Below are positions 1 to 8,163 of a stretch of DNA of 64,000 bases, piece by piece. How positions within the stretch are numbered: position 1 is the first letter of the stretch; each line of letters opens with the position of its first letter. A program made the position numbers and the translations under genes. Origin of the DNA: Candidatus Bathyarchaeota archaeon (GTDB lineage Archaea > Thermoproteota > Bathyarchaeia > Bathyarchaeales > SOJC01); assembly GCA_023131225.1 (NCBI GenBank), contig JAGLZW010000020.1:1-64000 (forward strand), in the 5' to 3' direction. A model generated the notes under the pieces. It saw only the letters and a list, made by a program, of their open reading frames with translations, did not search any database and was not told where the DNA came from.

Positions 1-261
1 GTAGTCCTATACACCCTAAGAGAAATCGAGGACATGATATATGGCCCAAAAGGACAGAACAACCTGAGAATGAGCCATCTGCTGCTCACAGATCAGTACC
101 TCGCCTCCAGCAAGGAGAAGGACAGGGTTCATAGGCTTTTGCAGATCTCAAAGAACAGAAAAGTGAAGACAAGAGTAGTCAACGCGGAAACCTCAGCAGG
201 CAAGCGGATCAGCCAATTCGGAGGCATAGTTTTCTTCACCATGAGCGCATCTCAGCAATGA
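1..261 (+). CDS. Pelota-like mRNA surveillance protein, C-terminal end (partial)
   Basis: The reading frame is open from the first base of the window, so the gene starts upstream and only about 86 residues are visible. The visible part resembles the eRF1 domain 3 / pelota C-terminal fold: a hydrophobic LLLTD strand, a charged helix, then a segment AETSAGKRISQFGGI matching the E-x-G-x-x-L-x-x-F-GGI signature that ends pelota and aRF1 proteins. Pelota with its GTPase partner rescues stalled ribosomes. aRF1 is the alternative; the visible region cannot fully separate the two. The C-terminal tail after GGI is a little longer than usual. Confidence 0.55.
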   Translation, partial: VVLYTLREIEDMIYGPKGQNNLRMSHLLLTDQYLASSKEKDRVHRLLQISKNRKVKTRVVNAETSAGKRISQFGGIVFFTMSASQQ

Positions 262-324
262 TGGTTAATGTGCTTATCGCGCGCGCAACTCAATTTGATA
301 GCTTTCCATTGTTTCTCCACCATC

Positions 325-729
325 TCAGGAATGCGCGCGTTTTCGGTTTTTTGCTTTTTCAACTACAGACTCGATGAAAGACGTTTTCGCCTTAACATAA
401 CCTTCACGATCTGAACCATACTTCGCTGCCAGTCCTTTTCTTCAACTCGTAATACTCTTGAGCAACTTCAGGATGAGTTCGAAGGTAATCACGAAAGTGC
501 AAATGTCTTTTCTAGAAATCGCTTGTCGGTTCAACCATATGCAAGTGATAATGTTGTTCTCTTGTTGGTTTGCCTTTGGAAATAGCGTCTTTCAGACATT
601 GACTCTCCATATTCCGGAACGTACTCATAGTCAATACTAGCAAGGGGTTCAATACATTTCTCAGCGTCATCTTGGTGATTAACTGCAACAGTGACATCGA
701 TCATTGGTTTTGCACGCGCGTCACTTTTG
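325..729 (-). pseudogene. GrpB-family (UPF0157) protein, decayed
   Basis: Read on the minus strand, three fragments in shifting frames line up with the GrpB family. The first carries ARAKPMIDVTVAV and YEYVPEY-x-ESMSERRYF. After a frameshift near 568 comes KGKPTREQHYHLHMVEP and, after an in-frame TAG, HLHFRDYLRTHPEVAQEYYELK. After a second frameshift near 435 comes LAAKYGSDREGYVKAK and the end. The TAG sits where the family usually has Trp (SDF-W-xxH), fitting a TGG-to-TAG change. The N-terminal nucleotidyltransferase half is missing; homology stops about 90 bases from the tRNA-Gly gene. At least three lesions make this a clear pseudogene. Confidence 0.72.
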
Positions 730-818
730 AGAAATTGATAATTTAAGGTATCCATTGCTGATAAAAAAAATCCGCTTGGTTTGGGTTTATTAAAAATAAA
801 ATAAGTGTCTGGCATTGT

Positions 819-896
819 TGGTGCGGCCGCCGGGATTTGGACCCGGGTTAACGGCTTGGAAGGCCGACGTCCTAAACCAGACTAGACCACGGCCGC
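819..896 (-). tRNA. tRNA-Gly (anticodon UCC)
   Basis: The reverse complement folds with a 7-bp acceptor stem GCGGCCG/CGGCCGC, discriminator A and an encoded CCA. The anticodon loop CTTCCAA gives anticodon UCC. The anticodon stem has four good pairs and a T-T mismatch at its base. The T loop reads TCCAAAT instead of TTCAAAT, so the position normally modified to pseudouridine-55 is C. The acceptor stem is identical to that of the tRNA-Gly(CCC) near 8.8 kb. It reads GGA and possibly GGG codons if functional; the T-loop change leaves a small chance that it is a decayed copy. Confidence 0.8.
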
Positions 897-975
897 TCAT
901 CGCTAGCTAGTAATAAAACACTGTGCTTTAAATTAAAATTTCGCGTATCTATCTTCCTGTGAGGCTCTGAGAAAA

Positions 976-1710
976 ATGACGAAGATTAAGGCAGTGATTT
1001 TCGATTTCATCGGCACGTTGACAGAATTAGTCGGGTACTCCCTTGAAAAGGCAGAAAAAAAACTGTTCAGAAGTCTTGTTACAGACGGTTACAATATCAA
1101 CTGCGAAAGCTTCCTCAAAGCCTATAAAAAAGCATGCCAAAAATATCGTGAAATCCGCTACGAGCAATTGATCGAGGTTGCCAACGCGGTTTGGGTTTCT
1201 GAAGCCTTAAGCTATCTAGGATACGCCACCACGCCGCAGGAGGAGAGCATCAAAACTGCAGTAAATGTTTTTTTTCAGGGCTATCTAAAGGCATTGAGAC
1301 TGCGACCTTTCGCTAAATCAACGCTGCAAAGACTGTCTCAAAACTACAAGCTTGGACTTCTTTCCAATTTCACTTATGCGCCTGTCATTTATGCAGGGCT
1401 AGGAAAGCTGAGGATTAACGGTTTTTTCGATGCTGTGCTTGTTTCGGAAGCAGTTGGCTGGCGTAAACCAAACCCAAAGGTTTTCCAGGAAGCTTTGAAA
1501 AGATTGCGTGTGAAAGCTTACGAGACCATTTATGTGGGTGACAACCCACTGGAAGATATTCAAGGAGCTAAAAGCGTTGGCATGAAAACAGTATTCATCC
1601 CATCCCAGTTCAACAGCTCAGAGGACATGCAAAAGGCAGATCAGTCCGCAGATTATGTCATAGAAAAACTCAGCGACATCACCAGAATCGTCAAGATGCT
1701 CCCGTCTTAA
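976..1710 (+). CDS. HAD-superfamily hydrolase
   Basis: A 244-residue protein with the HAD fold motifs in order: motif I FDFIGTLT near residue 10, motif II LLSNFT near residue 136, a motif III lysine in WRKPNPKVF near residue 165, and motif IV YVGDNPLEDIQGA near residue 191. A helical cap lies between motifs I and II. In typical phosphatases motif I is DxD; here the second Asp is replaced by Ile, as in non-phosphatase members, so the reaction cannot be named. The gene stands alone downstream of the tRNA-Gly, with an A/T-rich TATA-like stretch about 45 bases upstream, and converges on the acyl-CoA synthetase gene with only 7 bases between stops. Confidence 0.9.
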   Translation: MTKIKAVIFDFIGTLTELVGYSLEKAEKKLFRSLVTDGYNINCESFLKAYKKACQKYREIRYEQLIEVANAVWVSEALSYLGYATTPQEESIKTAVNVFFQGYLKALRLRPFAKSTLQRLSQNYKLGLLSNFTYAPVIYAGLGKLRINGFFDAVLVSEAVGWRKPNPKVFQEALKRLRVKAYETIYVGDNPLEDIQGAKSVGMKTVFIPSQFNSSEDMQKADQSADYVIEKLSDITRIVKMLPS

Positions 1711-1717
1711 CGCACTC

Positions 1718-4408
1718 TCAAGGCTCAAGTGTTGCTTTAACGATTTTTTTTATTGAGGAAAAGTCAATTGCAAACCCTTTCTTCTGGAACAGTTCGATAG
1801 AACGGCTGTTATCACGTAGAATAAGTCCATAGATAGATTCAAGGTTTTTATCTCTGGCAATCTCGATTATGCAGTCCATCATCTTTGAACCTAGGCTAAG
1901 TCTCTGCCAAGGATCACCTACAACGATGGCAACTTCAGCTGTCTTAAAGTCTGGAGGCTCCAGTATCATACGCACTACGCCTATCATCTTCTTTTCTCCG
2001 TCCTCAGTTAACTCGGCGATTATGGCAATTTCTCTGTCGTAGTCGATGTTCGTGTACCTTACTAGAGTTGCATGCGACCACACCCTCATGGGACTGAAGA
2101 AGCGAAAACGCTGTGTCTCATCTGAAAACGTTTTCCATAGTTCATTCTCTAACGGTTCATCTTCAGGCATTATTGGACGAAGCAACACAGGTCTGTTGTC
2201 TTTGAGTTTCCATTGCCACTCGTACTTTTTCGGGTAGGGACATATGATTAAATGATCGTGAGGCGGAAGCTCTTTAAAAACGAGATCGTTGTCTATGATC
2301 ATACGGGCGTCTAGGGCTATAGCGTCTTCGCTGTCAACAATCAACGGGTTGATGTCCACTTCTTTTATTTGGGGGAAGTCCACGAGCATCTCGGAAAATT
2401 TGACCATTATTTCTTCAAGGCGTTTGGTGTTTGCAGGTGGCATACCTCTGAAGCCTTTAAGAAGCTGATATACTTTGGTGCGCTCCATTATCCTTCGAGC
2501 CAGTGTCCTGTTAAGCGGTGGAAATCCTATGGCCCTGTCTCGGAACAATTCAACAAAAACTCCACCCATTCCAAAAAGAACGACGTGCCCGAAAAGCAGG
2601 TCCTTTTTTGAGCCGATGATGACCTCATAGCCTCTCTTTGTTATCATAGGCTGCACTGTCACGCCTTGAATTTCTGCTGAGGGAACATTCTTCTTCACGT
2701 TTTTAACGATTTTCTGGTAGGCTTCTCTTAGCTCTGCTTCATCCTTCAAGTTCAGCACTACACCGCCAACATCGGTTTTATGCGTGACTTGCGGCGAATA
2801 AACCTTCAAGACAACAGGGTATCCCATCTGAGTGGCTGTTGAAGCAGCTTCGTCTTCTGTTTTTGCCAGTTGGGTCTTTACAGTGGGGATGCCATAGGCT
2901 TCTAGAAATGCTTTAGCTTCTGTTTCGGTAAGAATCTCACGACCTTCTTTTGCCACCTTCTGCATCATGTTCATTAAAGGCTGTTTAGGCGTGTGAAGTT
3001 CAATTGGCAATTCTTCAGGAGTCTCGTAGAGCTGCTCCAAATTTCGCGTATGCTGATACATATACAGGTAAGTCCTAACAGCTTGCTCAGGCGTTGCATA
3101 CGTCGGAAGCCTATTGCGGTTAAGAATTCCGTTGGCTTCTTCGACATCTTCCTTTCCCATCCAAGATGTCAAAATAGTTTTGGCAGCGCCTCTACAGGCT
3201 TCCACCACTGCCATAGCTACCTCTGCGGGATCTGTGACGCCTTGAGGTGTGAATATCATTAGCAGACCGTCGATGTTATCGTCTTGGCGGCATATCTTGA
3301 TGACTTCAGCATATCTTTCGGGTGTGGCATCTCCCAGAATATCGATGGGGTTCCCTCTGCTCCAGTAATGGGGCAGAACTTGGTTCAATGCTTGTATCGT
3401 GTCTGGGTTTAGCTGTGCTAGTTCCCCGCTTTGAGCGATTAGGGCGTCAGTTGCCATGACGCCGGGACCGCCAGCGTTGGTTATTATCGCCAAGTTAGGT
3501 CCCTTAGGGGTGGGTTGCATCCCTAAGACTTCAGAGCAGTTGAAAAGATCTTCGATTTCTTCGACTCTAGTAATGCCGGCTCTTCGGAATGCAGCGTCGT
3601 AGACTTCGTCTTTGCCCGTTAGAGAACCTGTGTGGCTTGTTGCTGCTTTGGCGCTTTCGCTAAATTTTCCTGCTTTTACGACGATTATGGGTTTGGTTCT
3701 GGCGAAGTGACGGGCGGCGCTCATAAATTTTCTGGCGTTGGTGAGACCTTCAATGTACATGATTATGCTTCGTGTCCGCGGGTCGGTGCCGAAATAGTCA
3801 ATGAGGTCCCCAAAATCTACGTCTATCATGGACCCTATGGAAACGAAATTGCTGAACCCTATGTTTTCGCTGTTTGCCCAGTCTAAGATTGCGGTGCACA
3901 AAGCACCACTTTGAGAGATGAAAGCTATGTTGCCGGGCAATGCCATCTTAGCTGCGAAGCTAGCGTTGAGCCTGTTGTGGGGGCGTATTACACCTAAGCA
4001 GTTGGGTCCTATGATTCTCATGTTGTATTTTTTCTTAATTTCAAGAATTTTGTCTTCTAATGCTTTTCCTTCCGCGCCTACCTCTTTGAACCCCGCAGAG
4101 ATAATTATAATGCCTTGTATTCCCGCTTTGCCACATTGTTCCACTATATCTGGAACGATTCTGGCTGGTGTCGCGATTATCGCCAAGTCCACCTGTTTTG
4201 GAAGGTTTTCGACGTTTAGGTAGGCTTGTATGCCTTGTACACTTGGTTTTTTTGGGTTTACGGGGTAGACCACTCCACGGTAGCCAACACCGATGAGGTT
4301 GCGCAGGAGTCTATAACCGACGGACCCTTCTTCATCGCTGGCGCCGATTATGGCTATGCTGTCTGGGTTGAAGATTTTGTCTAGTGTTCGGAGGCTCATC
4401 TTGTGCAA
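1718..4408 (-). CDS. ADP-forming acyl-CoA synthetase fused to a GNAT acetyltransferase domain
   Basis: An 896-residue single-chain enzyme. The order is: Rossmann CoA-binding domain (residues about 8-140, with IAIIGAS), succinyl-CoA-ligase-like domain with the phosphohistidine motif SHTGSLTG (His about 259), a second ligase domain, an ATP-grasp domain (about 490-720, including KVYSPQVTHKTDVGGV), and a C-terminal GNAT domain (about 745-890, with VGDPWQRLSLGSKMM as acetyl-CoA loop). The family makes acyl-CoA plus ADP and Pi, or in reverse ATP from acetyl-CoA; related Pat proteins acetylate lysines. The phosphohistidine is retained, which favours a working synthetase half. It is a single gene facing the GYD gene in the same direction. 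Confidence 0.93.
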   Translation of the reverse strand: MHKMSLRTLDKIFNPDSIAIIGASDEEGSVGYRLLRNLIGVGYRGVVYPVNPKKPSVQGIQAYLNVENLPKQVDLAIIATPARIVPDIVEQCGKAGIQGIIIISAGFKEVGAEGKALEDKILEIKKKYNMRIIGPNCLGVIRPHNRLNASFAAKMALPGNIAFISQSGALCTAILDWANSENIGFSNFVSIGSMIDVDFGDLIDYFGTDPRTRSIIMYIEGLTNARKFMSAARHFARTKPIIVVKAGKFSESAKAATSHTGSLTGKDEVYDAAFRRAGITRVEEIEDLFNCSEVLGMQPTPKGPNLAIITNAGGPGVMATDALIAQSGELAQLNPDTIQALNQVLPHYWSRGNPIDILGDATPERYAEVIKICRQDDNIDGLLMIFTPQGVTDPAEVAMAVVEACRGAAKTILTSWMGKEDVEEANGILNRNRLPTYATPEQAVRTYLYMYQHTRNLEQLYETPEELPIELHTPKQPLMNMMQKVAKEGREILTETEAKAFLEAYGIPTVKTQLAKTEDEAASTATQMGYPVVLKVYSPQVTHKTDVGGVVLNLKDEAELREAYQKIVKNVKKNVPSAEIQGVTVQPMITKRGYEVIIGSKKDLLFGHVVLFGMGGVFVELFRDRAIGFPPLNRTLARRIMERTKVYQLLKGFRGMPPANTKRLEEIMVKFSEMLVDFPQIKEVDINPLIVDSEDAIALDARMIIDNDLVFKELPPHDHLIICPYPKKYEWQWKLKDNRPVLLRPIMPEDEPLENELWKTFSDETQRFRFFSPMRVWSHATLVRYTNIDYDREIAIIAELTEDGEKKMIGVVRMILEPPDFKTAEVAIVVGDPWQRLSLGSKMMDCIIEIARDKNLESIYGLILRDNSRSIELFQKKGFAIDFSSIKKIVKATLEP

Positions 4409-4492
4409 ACTCCTTTACAAGAGTGATAGGTAGGGTTATGTTCTCGTAATGAATTAGCTTTTTGGAAAAAAAAGATGGAGATTCTGAGGGGT

Positions 4493-4783
4493 TTATTTTT
4501 TCTTTATGGATGCGATGAACTCGTCTATGGGGATAGCGGGTATTGTTGTTATTTGTATGGTTCCTCGAGAGCCCAACTCTATGGAGACTTTGGCGACAGT
4601 TTTGTTGTCTGGGGCTTCAACTATATTAACGAAGTCATAGTTGCCCAATGTTGCGTATTGCGAGAGCACTTTGACGCCAAAAGCTTCGAGTTCTCTGTTA
4701 ACTTCTTTGATTCTTTCAGGTCTCTCTCTAACAGTTTTCCAGCCTTCATTGGTTAGCTTTGAAAGTAGAATATAGCGTGGCAT
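4493..4783 (-). CDS. GYD-domain protein
   Basis: A 96-residue protein matching the GYD family: N-terminal PRYILLSKLTNEG, central GNYDFVNIVEAPD holding the family tripeptide region (here NYD), and a C-terminal I-P-x-x-E-F segment. It is full length for this small ferredoxin-like fold. The family has no firm biochemical role. It lies about 85 bases upstream of the acyl-CoA synthetase on the same strand, so the two may be co-transcribed. Confidence 0.85.
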   Translation of the reverse strand: MPRYILLSKLTNEGWKTVRERPERIKEVNRELEAFGVKVLSQYATLGNYDFVNIVEAPDNKTVAKVSIELGSRGTIQITTIPAIPIDEFIASIKKK

Positions 4784-4991
4784 GTAGTTTCTTTCTCCAA
4801 CGACTCTATTTAGCTGTCTTTAGATTTGTGCTTTTTGGAAAAACAAAGCTGCCTAGTCTGACGTGATGTCTGTCACTGTTCTAACACGGTAACAGTTGAT
4901 TTTTTGTTAAAACAGCAGTTTTGGTCTGAGAAATCCTATCAGTTCATTATGTACGGTTAACATTTCAGCATGTGTAAATATAAACACTTGA

Positions 4992-5618
4992 CTAAAGCAC
5001 ACCGATTAACGCTAGCCCATCTTTTACAAAAATTAATGAAAACAAGATTAGCACAATCCCTAAGGCACGAACAACCCACAGATAATACTTGCTTTCAAGA
5101 AAACCCTTAGATTTATCCACAATCAAAGTGATACCTATCTTCGATCCGACAAGTAAACTGTAAAACCCCAAAACGAAAAGGCCCATTGCCGAAAAGTGAA
5201 CATCCAAGCTCTTGAAAATTATTGGACCACCAATGGAAAGCCAAAACAGGTAAGGAGAAGGACTTGAGAAGTTCGCAACAACACCTCGCCTCAGAGCATT
5301 CTTTTTTCCAAGTCTAACTTCAAATTCATCAACTCTCACCCTCAAATTCTCAACACCCAAATAAACTAAATAACCAGCACCAAGCAAAGAAACTGCCCCT
5401 ATGACAAAACTATGTCCAGCCAAGTTAGATAACACAAATAAAACAAACAGAACAATCGGTACATCAGTAACCAAAGGCGCAATCGCAACCTTAACTCCCT
5501 CCCTCCTCCCAAACTTTAAAGTCTCAGAAAAAACCAAAGCCGAAAGAGGACCTGGAGAAACTCCCGCAACCAAACCGAAAAATACGCCTAAACCTAGAAA
5601 CTCAAGCCCACTAGCCAT
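4992..5618 (-). CDS. LysE/RhtB-family amino-acid exporter
   Basis: About 208 residues with five to six hydrophobic segments. The N-terminal block GLVAGVSPGPLSALVFSETL is the LysE/RhtB signature, with the conserved SPGP turn. The protein should export an amino acid or related metabolite across the cytoplasmic membrane; the substrate is not readable. I prefer the ATG at 5618 (MASGLEFLG) to an upstream in-frame start at 5666, because the extra residues are polar and precede the first membrane helix. Confidence 0.85.
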   Translation of the reverse strand: MASGLEFLGLGVFFGLVAGVSPGPLSALVFSETLKFGRREGVKVAIAPLVTDVPIVLFVLFVLSNLAGHSFVIGAVSLLGAGYLVYLGVENLRVRVDEFEVRLGKKNALRRGVVANFSSPSPYLFWLSIGGPIIFKSLDVHFSAMGLFVLGFYSLLVGSKIGITLIVDKSKGFLESKYYLWVVRALGIVLILFSLIFVKDGLALIGVL

Positions 5619-5722
5619 ATCAAGAGACACCACACGAAACCTTGCATTATTGGTGCGCACACACACAATTTAATCCTTTGACAATAGGATATCAATGGAA
5701 AGTGGAAAGAATGAGAGTTAAC

Positions 5723-5754
5723 GGGTGATATCTCCCTTTGTTGCCGGTTCAAAA
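5723..5754 (+). repeat. Dispersed repeat copy 1 (GGGTGATATCTC...GTTCAAA)
   Basis: GGGTGATATCTCC is followed 10 bases later by GGTTCAAAA. The same two boxes at 22-24 base offset occur at 7713, 41816 (minus) and 44663 (minus). The second box resembles the tRNA T-arm / B box. Copy 1 lies in the divergent gap between the LysE gene and a small membrane protein gene. Confidence 0.75.
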
Positions 5755-5843
5755 TCTCTCCCGACCCACAATTACAACTCAAAAGGAGACTCGTCATATT
5801 TTTATATACCCTCCAACTGTAACTACAGTTTTGAGGAATCCTA

Positions 5844-6038
5844 ATGGGTGAAACGATTGAAAGGGGACTTAAGAAATTTGGCGTCACCGTCTCAAAGCCT
5901 ATCCTTGCTCTGATTGCCATAATCTTCGGCATTCTAGTAATAGTCTTTCCAGATCTCCTCCAATGGATCATCGGATTGTACTTCATAATACAAGGTTTGC
6001 TATTCTTCGTCGACTACCTCGAGCTGAGGAAAGGATAG
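5844..6038 (+). CDS. Small membrane protein, DUF308-like
   Basis: A 64-residue protein with two hydrophobic helices (about residues 20-35 and 40-57) separated by the short turn FPDLLQW. The pattern resembles one hairpin unit of DUF308/HdeD-like proteins, which usually have three such hairpins, so this is at most a single-unit member. A T/A-rich stretch (TTTTTATATA) about 40 bases upstream is a good archaeal TATA box. Function is unknown. Confidence 0.65.
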   Translation: MGETIERGLKKFGVTVSKPILALIAIIFGILVIVFPDLLQWIIGLYFIIQGLLFFVDYLELRKG

Positions 6039-6150
6039 CGAGAAATCTACTGTAAGCCTTCACAACCCTTTCTCTTTTTCTAGCCCTTTTGCAACCACTA
6101 TTCTTCTTTGCAGCAACTGTTTCTTCTTACATCAGTGTGCGCGTAACTAG

Positions 6151-7242
6151 TTAGTCACATTTGGAGTTGTTGTACGCATCTAGCAAATCCTTTAGCTGAA
6201 GAGCATTTTGCCTGTTCTCATCTTGGGGGTCAGAGCCAAGGGGGTATTCTGCTAGGAATTCATCAGCGTCTTCGATTACTTCGTCAACATCCACTGATTC
6301 ATCACAGTAACAGAAATCCGGACAAGCTCCAGACAGTCTGTTCAATTTTGCTGCGATAAGCTGGGCAGCGAGCATTCGGGTTGCATCCTTTGCATTAGCT
6401 CCTTCCAGTATATCGATGGCCTCTTCTTTCGTGTAATTCGTGTCTCCGATTTCTATCCAGTCCATAGACCATGCGTCAGGATGATTCTTCCAATACCCCA
6501 TACTGTGCGGGTAAAGACAAGGATGGACAATCTTGGTGGTCCAGGATGCTTCGGCATAAAATGTTGTTTCGTTTAGCTGGCCCCAGACAGTAGCTGTGTT
6601 CGTTAGGTTGCCTTCAATGCTGCAGGGGATCGTGTAAGTTAGGTTGAAAATGTTGGTTTCTCCCGTGTTCAGGTCTCCTTTCCAAGCGAACCCGAGCATT
6701 TCATCTTCCACAAGGACATCAAAGAGATCATCTTCACCAGTGTTGGTCACTGTAATCGTATATTCTATTGCTTCACCTTTTCGGGCACATTCGGGTCCAA
6801 CCTTTACAATTGTGAGGTAGCGCTCAGCTATTATTGTAACTGCTTGAGTGGAACTGGATGAGTATGCCCCTGAAGAATCGACACATTCTACAAAAACCTC
6901 GTTGACCAGAGGATTGGGGTCGGTGTCGATGGCTTCTCTATGGAAGGTGTAGGTCATGCCTGTCATGTTTCTTGCCTCTAGGAAGGGAATGGTGTCGTTA
7001 AATCCAAGCATGGGATCAGTTACATTGATGTTGTACAGGTCATAGTCAGAGGGATTATAGACTTTTATCTGATACTCGACGATGTCGCCTACATACGCAA
7101 AGCTGTCAGCATTCTTGAGCACTCCAACACCATGAAAAGGCGTTTGCAGCTGAGTGGCAAAAACATACGCAAGCGAAGCACCCACTAGCACAATTGTGAC
7201 AGCCAACACTACAGATTTTCTGATACCAATCATGTTTATCAT
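6151..7242 (-). CDS. Secreted protein with DUF11-like repeats
   Basis: A 363-residue protein beginning with a signal peptide (basic RKS then a hydrophobic stretch to about residue 30). Two beta-sandwich domains follow: one with GDIVEYQIKVYNPSDYDLYN and one with GEAIEYTITVTNTGEDDLFD, the hallmark of DUF11 / conserved-repeat surface domains. A C-terminal region from about residue 240 begins with SMGYWKNHPDAW and is rich in acidic residues and paired cysteines (CPDFCYC). No C-terminal membrane anchor is visible. It is likely exported; binding partner unknown. The gene is flanked by dispersed repeat copies 1 and 2. Confidence 0.82.
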   Translation of the reverse strand: MINMIGIRKSVVLAVTIVLVGASLAYVFATQLQTPFHGVGVLKNADSFAYVGDIVEYQIKVYNPSDYDLYNINVTDPMLGFNDTIPFLEARNMTGMTYTFHREAIDTDPNPLVNEVFVECVDSSGAYSSSSTQAVTIIAERYLTIVKVGPECARKGEAIEYTITVTNTGEDDLFDVLVEDEMLGFAWKGDLNTGETNIFNLTYTIPCSIEGNLTNTATVWGQLNETTFYAEASWTTKIVHPCLYPHSMGYWKNHPDAWSMDWIEIGDTNYTKEEAIDILEGANAKDATRMLAAQLIAAKLNRLSGACPDFCYCDESVDVDEVIEDADEFLAEYPLGSDPQDENRQNALQLKDLLDAYNNSKCD

Positions 7243-7381
7243 CTACTACTCTGAGACTAGCAATTATTTCAGTATTCCCCTATATTCCTTCTAGAAGATC
7301 TCTCTATTCTTGCTTTAACTAAATGGTCAGACCGATTAAGTTTTATTGTTTTGCTTCTCAAAGTGTGAGTGATGAGGTGAT

Positions 7382-7540
7382 ATGATGGGAAAGAAAAAGA
7401 CAAAAAAAGTCGAGGAAGCCGCAGAGAAGACTGGCGAAGCAGTTGGAAAAGGCATTAAGAAAGGTTTTGGGATAGCCAAAGGCATCGGAAAGGGAATAGT
7501 GAAGGGCGTCAAAGGAGAAGAGAAGAAAAAGAAGAAATAG
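7382..7540 (+). CDS. Small lysine-rich protein (52 aa)
   Basis: An ORF of 52 codons that starts MMGKKKTKKVEEAAEKTGEA and continues with an amphipathic glycine/lysine helix repeating GKGI-KKG motifs, ending in a poly-lysine tail. It has a strong Shine-Dalgarno GAGGTGAT directly before the ATG, a TATA-like TTTTATTG about 40 bases upstream and a poly-T tract after the stop, so it looks like a complete small transcription unit. No family recognised; a nucleic-acid- or membrane-associated helix is plausible. Confidence 0.65.
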   Translation: MMGKKKTKKVEEAAEKTGEAVGKGIKKGFGIAKGIGKGIVKGVKGEEKKKKK

Positions 7541-7558
7541 CCCCTGCGCCTTCCAACA

Positions 7559-7575
7559 TTTTTTTATTTTTTTTT
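7559..7575 (+). terminator. Poly-T transcription terminator
   Basis: Sixteen T in seventeen bases begin 18 bases after the stop of the lysine-rich small gene. Runs of T in the non-template strand are the usual archaeal termination signal. Confidence 0.55.
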
Positions 7576-7712
7576 GGCACATCGCAGTTGGCAGATTAGA
7601 TACTTCAAATAGGAACATGTTTCTGCAATTGACAAATTCTGACTTTAAACATATTTCATATACATATAGGCATATACACCTGGGTCAAACAGGTAAAAAA
7701 ATGGGGGAGATT

Positions 7713-7744
7713 GGGTGATATCTCCATTAGTCGCGGGTTCAAAC
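7713..7744 (+). repeat. Dispersed repeat copy 2 (GGGTGATATCTC...GTTCAAA)
   Basis: GGGTGATATCTCC followed by GGTTCAAAC at the same 23-base offset as copy 1. Here the first box is the right arm of a GGAGAT...ATCTCC hairpin, and the second box is a CGGG-TTCAAA-CCCG hairpin. An outer pairing CTGGGTC (7680-7686) with GGCCCAG (7747-7753) encloses both, giving a 74-base three-stem structure of tRNA-like length but without a D arm. Confidence 0.75.
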
Positions 7745-8163
7745 CCGGCCCAGTTTATGGAAAGTTTCTTATGACGATTTAAGGATAAGAACAGTCGAAG
7801 GACGCAGTTGGGGCGTGAATGAGAATTTGAAGCTGGAATTGCTCGGTTCAATCCAGTTAATTGCAGGAATAGTCTTGATTATGCTTTAGCCATTCTACTC
7901 TTCGGAGTGGTGGTCTGTGGGATGAGGGTTTCAAGCAATTTCTTCCTAATTGAAACAATCTTGCATTACGCACCCCGCGACTATCTGCGTTACTCACGAA
8001 AACCCCGATAATACTTAACTGTATTATACTCTGCGCACCCGCATCTAAATTTAAGATGAGTTATTACGGAGAAACATACTATTTCTATAAGGTAAAATGC
8101 AAAAAGAAATTTGAAAGGAATCCGAACAAACTTGTAAAATAGTCGAGGATTCTACCTGTATGT
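7745..8163. other. Gene-poor stretch with one possible mini-ORF
   Basis: No gene of normal length is visible between repeat copy 2 and the SSB gene. A 28-codon plus-strand ORF at 8056-8142 begins MSYYGETYYFYKVK and is lysine-rich; it has no clear Shine-Dalgarno site and its reality is doubtful. The remainder shows nothing I can name. Confidence 0.4.

Noticed and set aside
7680-7753. A normal intron-containing tRNA gene at repeat copy 2
   Set aside because: The length and outer pairing fit, but there is no D arm and the T stem does not stack on the acceptor in the canonical way, so I list it only as a repeat and a structural curiosity.
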